Below, piece after piece: positions 25,500 to 32,673 of a stretch of 64,000 bases of DNA. Position 1 is the stretch's first letter. Each line of letters starts with the position of its first letter. The stretch comes from Parapedobacter pyrenivorans_A (lineage in GTDB: Bacteria; Bacteroidota; Bacteroidia; Sphingobacteriales; Sphingobacteriaceae), in assembly GCF_041925275.1 (NCBI RefSeq), contig NZ_JBHEUZ010000010.1, forward strand, positions 132,661 to 196,660, written 5' to 3'. Position numbers and translations under genes: made by a program. The notes beneath the pieces were generated by a model. It saw only the letters and a list, made by a program, of their open reading frames with translations. It was not told the DNA's origin and did no database searches.

Positions 25500-26193
25500 G
25501 CGGCACCGGGTTCTGGATATGCCGCAACGGATCGCGGGCACACGGCACCGAACCGGGGACAACGCTACACGGCACCACCCTTACGCCGCCCGAACGCGGG
25601 TGAAACCCGACCAGGCCCAGGTGAAACGGATCCCGACCCATGTGAAAGCACACCGGATTCATGGCTAACGCGCCCGGGTTGGGGCGAACGCAGGAGGGAT
25701 CCGGGTGGAACCACCCTGGGTTCGGGTGGAATCAACAAGGATTAAACGGTTACCAACGTGGCTCCGGGTGTAACGCACACGGGTTGTATACGCGTCGCAC
25801 CGGACCCATGTGGATTCACACAGGGATGGGGGGTGCTGCACACCATCCCTTGTGGGCCGCAACCGGCTTCATGAAGCGCCCGGCCGAACCCGGTACACCT
25901 TGCCCTATGCCCGGTCCGGCGTATCCCAAACCAAGGCCGGTGCGGCAGGAATCCATGTCGATACAAACGTAATCCCGTCCGGTGCAACATGGGCATCGTA
26001 CCGTGCAGCCCGGGCCCGTGCAGGCACGGCTTGCATACATGCCGGCGCAATATGCACCCATGCCGACGTTATCTTGGACCCAGTCCGGCATATCTTGGAC
26101 CCAGTCCGGCATATCTCGGACCCGTGCCGGCATATCTTGGACCCAGTCCGGCATATCTCGGACCCAGTCCGGCATATCTTGGACCCGTGCCGG
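25500..26193. repeat. Array of about 33 diverged 21-nt units
   Basis: Cut from 25500 in 21-base steps, the sequence stays in phase for 33 units (one unit, 26067-26088, has 22). The consensus is roughly nCGCAnCCGGnnCCnGGTGGn. The right-hand units (26089-26193) are nearly identical copies of CATATCTTGGACCCAGTCCGG with three variable positions. To the left the units become steadily more diverged but keep a GG near positions 9-10 and a GTGG-like end. Translated on the minus strand most units keep x-(T/D/A)-(W/R)-(V/T/I)-(R/Q)-x-x, though several contain stops. There are no spacers, so this is not a CRISPR array. Long frames on both strands through it are by-products of the GC-rich period. Confidence 0.85.
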
Positions 26194-26472
26194 CGAAAAA
26201 GCAGGCGCTATCAGCGAGAAAGGCGCCGATCTCAGCCGCAGGAAACACACTTCCGTGAAATTGTTGATGCAGTTGGCCACTGCGCGCAGCGATTTAAGCA
26301 ATGCCTTGCCGGCTTCGTCCTTCTCTTCCTTCCGCTACCCGCCGGCGCGACCATTGGCCGAGATGGCCTGCTTGGCGGATATAGTCGAGTGCCACCGGCT
26401 CGAAACAGGCAAAGGCCGGGGCACTATATCCGGGAAGTTGGTATTTGCGCGCAGCGCATCGGCGGCATTAAT
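26194..26472 (-). pseudogene. Broken N-terminal domain of a repeat-family protein
   Basis: A minus-strand frame without a start (TAG, TAG and TAG lie just upstream of 26472). It reads INAADALRANTNFPDIVP, later a TAG at 26335-26337, then in the same frame RKEEKDEAGKALLKSLRAVA and NCINNFTE, and it runs on into the 21-nt array as SPARVQDMPDW. The helical layout (ALRANTNFPDIVP, then a charged helix LLKSLRAVANCINNF) resembles a common uncharacterised Bacteroidota family whose proteins begin with this kind of four-helix module. Here it is broken by several stops. That the array is the decayed tail of the same gene is inference. Confidence 0.45.
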
Positions 26473-26510
26473 CTATGTCTACTACAAAAGGCCCGGAACC
26501 CTACTGTAAA

Positions 26511-26915
26511 CTAGTCCCATTTATGAGAAGTGGACAAGGAATATTTCCCTCCCCCGGTGAAGATCAGCCCCAATCCCCCAAACAAGAACAAAGCGATCAG
26601 CTCATGTGCCCAGGCACCCGATTTTCCCAAAGACAAAATATTTTCGGTATGCGCCATCACAAAAGCCACCACCATGACACCGGTAAATAGTAATGCGGCC
26701 AGTTTGGTTCTAAAGCCAATGATTAACAGAATTGGCGCTAAGGTTTCCCCCAAATGCACACCATAAGCCAGAAAGGTGGGAAGCCCCATTTCAGATAACA
26801 TCCCCTTAATACCGTCCACTCCGTTAACCAGCTTGTAAATGCCATGAAACAGCATGAAAAAGCCCATATTCAATCTGAAAACCAATAAACCGATGTTTAA
26901 ATTACGTTGTTCCAT
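26511..26915 (-). CDS. DoxX-family membrane protein
   Basis: 134 residues with four hydrophobic segments (GLLVFRLNMGFFMLFHGIYK, LAYGVHLGETLAPILLIIGF, LAALLFTGVMVVAFVMAHTE, LIALFLFGGLGLIFTGGG). The HGIYKL and GETLAPILL motifs are DoxX/DoxD-like. These small membrane proteins appear beside redox enzymes; their biochemistry is poorly known. The start overlaps the end of the QorB-like gene by one base, so the two are coupled. Confidence 0.9.
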   Translation of the reverse strand: MEQRNLNIGLLVFRLNMGFFMLFHGIYKLVNGVDGIKGMLSEMGLPTFLAYGVHLGETLAPILLIIGFRTKLAALLFTGVMVVAFVMAHTENILSLGKSGAWAHELIALFLFGGLGLIFTGGGKYSLSTSHKWD

Positions 26916-27763
26916 TATGCCTCCAGTGCCTTCTTAACGGTATCACCCAACGTCGTGGTGGGACGACCAATCAATTTTGAGAGCACTTTGCCATCATCGA
27001 ACAGGTCATCTTTTGAAGCCCCGATATCCCAACCGGCAATGGCCTGAGCAAGCCCGTCAGGCAAACCCAAGGATGTCAATACACCTGCATATTCCTCTGC
27101 GGATAAGTTGTTATACGGAATGTCTTTCCCGGTCTGGCCGGAAATCTCCGCTGCGAGATCCTTCAGCGTATAAGCCACGTCGCCCGCCAACTCGTATGCT
27201 TTTCCTTGATGCCCTTCGCTTGTCAATACAACCGCAGCAGCTTCGGCATAATCTTCACGTGCGGCCGAGGATATTTTGCCATCACCCGCACTTCCTATAA
27301 ATGCACCGGCCTCTAAGGCACCCCGTACCGAAGCCGTATAGTTTTCTGTATACCATCCGTTTCTTAGAATGGTGTGTGGAATGCCCGACGCCTTTAACAG
27401 TTCTTCGGTTTCTACATGCTCCGCGGCCAAGCTTAGCGAAGAGGTGTCGGCATGGAGCAAGCTGGTGTAAACAATCCACTTGACACCGGCCTCTCGGGCT
27501 GCCTTGATTACATTTTCGTGTTGAACTTTGCGCTGACCGACTTCGCTTCCCGAGATCAGCAAAAGATGATCGATATCTTTTAGCGCATCGGCTAACGCTC
27601 CTGATTTTGCGTAGTCGAATTCACGTGCTTCGATTCCCAGATCAGCAGCTTTTTCCGGTGAGCGCACCAGCGCCACCAGATCTTCCGCATTTACCTTTTG
27701 TCTTAATTTCTCCACTACCAAACGACCTAGTTGTCCGGTAGCTCCAGTAATTCCAATCTTCAT
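26915..27763 (-). CDS. QorB-like NAD(P)H:quinone oxidoreductase (NmrA/SDR family)
   Basis: 282 residues with the atypical-SDR Rossmann start MKIGITGATGQLGRLVVEKL, then LVALVRSPEKAADLG and REFDYAKSGALADALKDID. YTSLLHADTSSLSLAAEH and TILRNGWYTENY follow the QorB/YtfG pattern. QorB reduces quinones with NADPH. It is preceded by an Rrf2 regulator, with a palindrome in the gap, and followed by DoxX, suggesting a stress-inducible quinone-detoxifying operon (inference). Confidence 0.88.
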   Translation of the reverse strand: MKIGITGATGQLGRLVVEKLRQKVNAEDLVALVRSPEKAADLGIEAREFDYAKSGALADALKDIDHLLLISGSEVGQRKVQHENVIKAAREAGVKWIVYTSLLHADTSSLSLAAEHVETEELLKASGIPHTILRNGWYTENYTASVRGALEAGAFIGSAGDGKISSAAREDYAEAAAVVLTSEGHQGKAYELAGDVAYTLKDLAAEISGQTGKDIPYNNLSAEEYAGVLTSLGLPDGLAQAIAGWDIGASKDDLFDDGKVLSKLIGRPTTTLGDTVKKALEA

Positions 27764-27776
27764 ACTAACTTTTATT

Positions 27777-27795
27777 TGTAATAAAACATATTACA
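27777..27795. promoter_or_regulatory. Palindromic operator candidate before qorB-like gene
   Basis: TGTAAT-N7-ATTACA is a perfect 6-bp inverted repeat, 14 bp upstream of the qorB ATG and 18 bp after the Rrf2 stop. The same TTGTAATAA core recurs at 28255-28263 upstream of the Rrf2 gene. This is the layout of an autoregulated Rrf2 site, but no Rrf2 consensus can be proved from one locus. Confidence 0.4.
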
Positions 27796-27812
27796 TTAAT
27801 GTTCAAATTTTT

Positions 27813-28223
27813 TTAACCGAACTGTTTTACAAAACTTTCCAACGTTCGATGCCGGAGCGCGTCGAATACGGTTTCATCTATTTCCGCAAACAGGTCTTCC
27901 AGTTCCTTATTCATATCCTTGCCAATAGGGCATTTAGGATTCGGATTGAGGTTCTTCTTCCCCAGTACATCCGTCTTTTTTACGGTCTTGTAGATAGCCG
28001 CCAGGTTGATGTCTTTACCCGGAATAAGTAACGTGTACCCCCCTTCCTTTCCCTTTCGGCTGGTCACCCATCCCTGATCCTGCAATTCACCCAACTCCTT
28101 TCGAACGATAACCGGATTGATTTGGATACTGCCTGCAATCCAGTCGGAACTTAACCATTCGCCCGGGCTCTTGGCCAAAAGGGTCAGGATATGTATAACC
28201 GTTGCAAACCTTGTGTTGTTCAT
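27813..28223 (-). CDS. Rrf2-family transcriptional regulator
   Basis: The start is set at the ATG at 28223 (MNNTRFATVIHILTLLAKSP); a longer frame to 28274 adds a lysine-rich tail with no counterpart in the family. About 136 residues: a winged helix (SSDWIAGSIQINPVIVRKEL, then WVTSRKGKEGGYTL) and a C-terminal helix. The region expected to hold the three-cysteine cluster of IscR/NsrR contains only one Cys (NPKCPIGKDMN), so it is more like YwnA-type regulators, possibly thiol-responsive. Probably controls the qorB-doxX genes downstream and itself. Confidence 0.88.
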   Translation of the reverse strand: MNNTRFATVIHILTLLAKSPGEWLSSDWIAGSIQINPVIVRKELGELQDQGWVTSRKGKEGGYTLLIPGKDINLAAIYKTVKKTDVLGKKNLNPNPKCPIGKDMNKELEDLFAEIDETVFDALRHRTLESFVKQFG

Positions 28224-28231
28224 ATTGGCAA

Positions 28232-28239
28232 CAAAGATA
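28232..28239 (-). promoter_or_regulatory. -7 promoter box for the Rrf2 regulator
   Basis: Minus-strand TATCTTTG, 8 bp before the ATG at 28223, which leaves only a very short leader. Beyond it lie AT-rich inverted segments, AATTG (28252-28256) and CAATT (28272-28276), around a TTGTAATAA core. The remainder of the 350-bp gap before the S9 peptidase contains a rightward TAGCTTTG (28284-28291) and no gene. Confidence 0.4.
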
Positions 28240-28576
28240 ATGATTTTTTTCAATTGTAATAATTTTTGTTTCAATTAAATCAATAGCTTTGTTCATTGCC
28301 TTTGGCATATACCCTATTCTATCAAATAGTCGGGATTTTGCCGTTGATAATAAAATTATACATACACTGGCATCAATCGGCGCACTTGTGATCCCGCACA
28401 TCCGGTCCAACAAATTGATATCGACCTTAACCTAAAAAGTCGCCGGTAGACTATCGCAATTTCACCCCCGGTCCTCCCAACATCACGCGAATATTACAAT
28501 CAGCCATCCGGCAATTTCAATCAAAAACCGTTCTTTTGCATGGCAAGATAATCCCAACATACACCATTAAGCCATC

Positions 28577-31066
28577 ATGCAAAAAAATCATATACTGGTA
28601 TTCCTCGTATTTGCGTTATTCAATCCTGTATTCGCACAGGAAAACGATGGGAATCCACGGGCAAATTATCAATTGGCAGCCCGCTTTTCACCTGAGAAAT
28701 TAAAACGTCTTATTTTTTCCACATCAGTCAATCCACAATGGCTCAAAAATTCGGATCGGTTTTGGTATACATACGAAACCTCCGAGGGCAAAAATTGGTA
28801 CATAGTGGATCCCCACGCACGCCATAAAGAGGTGCTTTTTGACAACGCTTATATGGCGGCCCAGCTTACACGGATCGTAAAAGATCCCCTCGATGCACAG
28901 CATATCGATATCCGCAACCTGCGATTCACCGACGACGAGCAACGCATCCGCTTTGAGGTCAACAGCACAAAAGACACACTCAAAAATGAGGAGGAACGCA
29001 AAAAAAACAAGAACAAGGCAGATTCACTGAAGAAAAAGGTATTTTATATCGAGTACAACCTGCAAACGCGCCAAACGATTGAACTTGCAGACTCACTCAA
29101 ACCCAAGCCCCATCTTTCATGGGCCTCTTTTTCGCCCGATACCAACACGGTGATTTTCGCCAAAAATTATAACCTGTATTGGATGGACCGTGAAAACTAC
29201 AGGAAAGCCCAAAAAGATGAGAAAGACAGCACCATCGTGGAACACCAGTTCACTACCGATGGCATACAGCATTTTGCCTGGGGTGGTGACGACCGTACCA
29301 TCACCACGGGCGATGATAAGGAGGACGAGGAAGAAAAAGACAAACGCAAACGGGCCCGTATCCTCTGGTCGCCCGATGGCAACCACTTTGTGGTTGTCCG
29401 AAAAGATAACCGGCACCTCCATGCGCTGTGGGTCATCAACAACGTAGGTGGTAAGCGCCCCACACTGGAAACCTATAAGTACCAGATGCCTGGCGAAACC
29501 GACAGTACGGAGCAGGAACTCCATCTCTTTGATTTCGCCACCAAAGAGCCGCGCCGAATCCCGGTGGCCGCTTTCAAAAACCAGACGCTTTCCATCTGGA
29601 CAGCACCGTCGCCGCGTAATGTACAACCCGGCGACATCCGCATAGACACCTGGCTGGGCACCAACGAACTTTTTTTTATGGCACGCAGCAGCCGCGACCT
29701 CAAACGCATCGACCTCCTTACGGTAGACATCAACGGCAAGGTGAATACGCTTGTCGAAGAACGTGCTAACACGTATCTCGACATCCAGCAACCGGCGCTG
29801 ATCAATGAAGGAGGGGAGTTTCTGTTTTGGTCTGAACGCGATGGTTGGGGTCATTATTACCTTTACGATGGCAACGGCAACCTGAAAAACCAGGTTACAT
29901 CGGGCGAGTTTTATTGCTCGGACATTGCCGGATTGGATGAAAAAACACGCACCCTCTACTTCCAGGCGAATGGCCGCGAGGAAAACGAAGATCCTTATTA
30001 CCAACACCTCTACCGGATAAACCTGGACGGCACCGGCATGAAACTGCTCAACCCGGGCGACTTCGACCATCAGTCGGAAATGGACGACAAGGAACAGTTC
30101 TTCGTGAACAACGCGTCGCGCGTAAACACCGTTCCCGAATCGGCGTTGCACAATAGTTCAGGGCAGCTAATCATGCAATTGGAAACAGCCGACCTATCGC
30201 AGCTGTTTGCCGCTGGTTACCAATTCCCCGAGCCGTTCCGTGTAAAGGCTGACGACGGTATTACCGATTTGTATGGCGTCATGTACAAACCGTTTGACTT
30301 CGACTCTACCAAAACGTATCCCCTTATCGAGTACGTATATCCCGGTCCGCAGACCGAAGCCGTAAACAAAGCCTTCGGACGCAGCATGGACCGCATCGAC
30401 CGGTTGGCACAATTCGGATTCATCGTGGTGACCGTTGGCAACCGCGGGGGCCATCCCGCAAGGTCGAAATGGTACCATACCTACGGGTATGGCAACTTAC
30501 GCGACTACGGTTTGGCCGACAAGAAAGCGGCCGCCGAACAACTGGCCGACCGCTACCCATTCGTCGACATCAATCGTATCGGCATTACCGGGCATTCCGG
30601 TGGCGGCTTCATGTCTACTGCGGCCATGTTGGTGTATCCGGATTTCTTCAAGGTAGCCGTATCGGGTGCGGGCAACCATGAAAACAATATCTACAACCGA
30701 TGGTGGAGCGAACGGCACCACGGCGTTGCCGAAAAGGTATCCGCCAAAGGTGATACCACCTTCTCTTATGCCATCGAGAAGAACACCGAACTGGCGCGTA
30801 ACCTCAAGGGTCATCTGCTGCTAGCCACGGGCGACATTGACAACAATGTGCACCCTGCCAACACCATCCGCATGGCGGAAGCACTCATCAAAGCCAACAA
30901 GCGGTTCGATTTCCTGCTGCTGCCCGGCCAACGCCACGGGTTTGGCGACATGACGGAGTATTTTTTCTGGAAAATGGGCGACTATTTCTGCAAACACCTG
31001 CTTGGCGACTACAGCGACGAGGTAGACATGACCGAAATCAACAGGGAGATACCGCGTAAGCGGTAA
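28577..31066 (+). CDS. S9-family exported dipeptidyl/prolyl oligopeptidase
   Basis: 829 residues with a signal peptide (ILVFLVFALFNPVFAQ). The N-terminal half is a DPP IV-type beta-propeller, with a very charged KNEEERKKNKNKADSLKKK insertion at about 136-156. The C-terminal alpha/beta hydrolase has the catalytic triad Ser674 (GHSGGGF), Asp755 (GDIDNNVH) and His787 (GQRHGF). It trims N-terminal dipeptides, typically after proline or alanine, from peptides in the periplasm. The gene is 10 bp from the convergent permease end. Confidence 0.95.
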   Translation: MQKNHILVFLVFALFNPVFAQENDGNPRANYQLAARFSPEKLKRLIFSTSVNPQWLKNSDRFWYTYETSEGKNWYIVDPHARHKEVLFDNAYMAAQLTRIVKDPLDAQHIDIRNLRFTDDEQRIRFEVNSTKDTLKNEEERKKNKNKADSLKKKVFYIEYNLQTRQTIELADSLKPKPHLSWASFSPDTNTVIFAKNYNLYWMDRENYRKAQKDEKDSTIVEHQFTTDGIQHFAWGGDDRTITTGDDKEDEEEKDKRKRARILWSPDGNHFVVVRKDNRHLHALWVINNVGGKRPTLETYKYQMPGETDSTEQELHLFDFATKEPRRIPVAAFKNQTLSIWTAPSPRNVQPGDIRIDTWLGTNELFFMARSSRDLKRIDLLTVDINGKVNTLVEERANTYLDIQQPALINEGGEFLFWSERDGWGHYYLYDGNGNLKNQVTSGEFYCSDIAGLDEKTRTLYFQANGREENEDPYYQHLYRINLDGTGMKLLNPGDFDHQSEMDDKEQFFVNNASRVNTVPESALHNSSGQLIMQLETADLSQLFAAGYQFPEPFRVKADDGITDLYGVMYKPFDFDSTKTYPLIEYVYPGPQTEAVNKAFGRSMDRIDRLAQFGFIVVTVGNRGGHPARSKWYHTYGYGNLRDYGLADKKAAAEQLADRYPFVDINRIGITGHSGGGFMSTAAMLVYPDFFKVAVSGAGNHENNIYNRWWSERHHGVAEKVSAKGDTTFSYAIEKNTELARNLKGHLLLATGDIDNNVHPANTIRMAEALIKANKRFDFLLLPGQRHGFGDMTEYFFWKMGDYFCKHLLGDYSDEVDMTEINREIPRKR

Positions 31067-31072
31067 CCCCCC

Positions 31073-32509
31073 TTACTTACTGCTTATTTTAGAAGCCCCT
31101 TGCTTATTCCATAAGAAAAAGACGGGGATACCTAACAGCACGATGATCAACCCCGGCCAAGTAAACGTTGGTTGGTAAATCAGTAGGCCTACGCATATAG
31201 TAAACGCCGCGAGTACGTACAACGCCGGCAACACGGGATAGCCAACTGCTCTGTAGGGCCGCTCGGCGGTTGGGCGCTTGCGCCGCAGTATAAATATGCC
31301 GATGATCGTAAGCGCATAAAAAATCAATACCACGAATATAACATAGTTGAGCAAATCGCCGTACCGGCCTGTGAGGCACAGTACCGATGTCCAAATGCAC
31401 TGTGCCCAAAGCCCCCAGCCGGGCACTTCGAATCGATTCAATTCGCCGGCTTTTTTGAAGAACAGCCCATCTTGCGACATGGTGTAGTATACCCGAGCAC
31501 CTGCCAGTATCAAGCCGTTGTTGCATCCGAAAGTGGAAACCATGATCATCACTGCAATGACCAGCGTGCCCACCTGACCGAAAATGGCCTGCGCTGCCAC
31601 CACGGCTACACGGTCTGCCGGCGCATGTGCGATGCTTTCCATCGAAAGCGTAGCCAAGTACATGAGATTTGCCGAAACATATACGATGGTAACGATCATT
31701 GTTCCTAGGAAAAGGCTCAGTCCAATGTTCTTGCGGGGATTACGTATCTCCCCTGCTATGAAGGTAACGTTATTCCATGCATCGCTCGAGAAGAGCGAGC
31801 CCACCATGGCGGAAACAATACCGGCGAATAATGCCGCACCACCGATTGATACGGCGGTACCACCATTCACGTCCCACCGCACAGCCTCCCATGCTGTAGC
31901 CCAATTAGTGCTCCAAACCTCGGTATTGAACGCGCCAAAGAGTCCCATCACAATCAGTCCGCCCAGCGACAGGATTTTGACGATAGTAAAAACCGTCTGA
32001 ATGATCTTACCGTTCTTTACGCCCCGCGCGTTAACCCACGTAAGGATGACGATGGTACCGATGGATACCAACTGGGCGGCATTGATGTTAACCACTCCCA
32101 GATTCCACAGTACATTTTCATCGCTCAGCGCGGGAAATATATACGCAGCAAATTTTGCAAATGCCACCCCTACCGCGGCAATGGTACCCGCCTGGATAAC
32201 CATAAACAACGACCAGCCGTATAAGAAAGCGACCAGCCGGTTATATGCCTCGCGTAAATAAACATACTGCCCGCCTGCCTTAGGGAACATGGCTGACAGC
32301 TCACCATAACTTAAGGCTGCGATAACCGTAATTACGCCGGTTAGTATCCAAATGAAAATAAGCCAGCCCGCACTACCTACATTCCGCACGATATCGGAAC
32401 TGACAATGAAAATCCCCGAGCCGATCATCGACCCGGCTACCAGCATGGTCGCATCGAGCAAACCCAGCTCGCGCTTCATGTCATCGTGTTGTTCTGTATT
32501 TGTGTGCAT
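31073..32509 (-). CDS. APC-superfamily amino acid permease (LAT/y+LAT-like)
   Basis: 478 residues, 12 helices. LVAGSMIGSGIFIVSSDIVR in helix 1 and LSYGELSAMFPKAGGQYVYL after helix 2 are the APC family marks. GEIRNPRKNIGLSLFLG precedes helix 7. Its closest overall pattern is the L-type amino acid transporter branch. Convergent with the S9 peptidase, which could supply it with dipeptide-derived amino acids (inference). The start could also be the internal ATG 30 bp downstream. Confidence 0.88.
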   Translation of the reverse strand: MHTNTEQHDDMKRELGLLDATMLVAGSMIGSGIFIVSSDIVRNVGSAGWLIFIWILTGVITVIAALSYGELSAMFPKAGGQYVYLREAYNRLVAFLYGWSLFMVIQAGTIAAVGVAFAKFAAYIFPALSDENVLWNLGVVNINAAQLVSIGTIVILTWVNARGVKNGKIIQTVFTIVKILSLGGLIVMGLFGAFNTEVWSTNWATAWEAVRWDVNGGTAVSIGGAALFAGIVSAMVGSLFSSDAWNNVTFIAGEIRNPRKNIGLSLFLGTMIVTIVYVSANLMYLATLSMESIAHAPADRVAVVAAQAIFGQVGTLVIAVMIMVSTFGCNNGLILAGARVYYTMSQDGLFFKKAGELNRFEVPGWGLWAQCIWTSVLCLTGRYGDLLNYVIFVVLIFYALTIIGIFILRRKRPTAERPYRAVGYPVLPALYVLAAFTICVGLLIYQPTFTWPGLIIVLLGIPVFFLWNKQGASKISSK

Positions 32510-32579
32510 TAGGTTATCCTTAAAATATACGATTAGTAGCGCCGAAAGTAGGTAAATAATATGAAAACATGCAAATAAA

Positions 32580-32610
32580 TTTGTTTATTGGGATAAGCAT
32601 CTTATTTTTG
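32580..32610 (+). promoter_or_regulatory. Promoter of hppA
   Basis: TTTG at 32580-32583, 19 nt, TATTTTTG at 32603-32610. Full Bacteroidota consensus, 63 bp ahead of the ATG at 32674. Confidence 0.75.
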
Positions 32611-32673
32611 GCGACTCTTTGTTAAGACCTATTTTGACAATGACGAAGTTTGTAAACAATTGATTTGGCTATA

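Noticed and set aside
25500..26193. CRISPR array
   Set aside because: Units are directly adjacent with no unique spacers, no cas genes nearby, and divergence is graded rather than repeat-spacer.
25810..26514. 234-codon plus-strand ORF through the 21-nt array
   Set aside because: Its repeats (LDPVRHI units) arise from the 21-base period; no domain, and frames are open on both strands alike.
29117..30151. 344-codon antisense ORF inside the S9 peptidase
   Set aside because: Basic, with no family pattern, and fully inside a gene with an intact catalytic triad; a codon-bias shadow.
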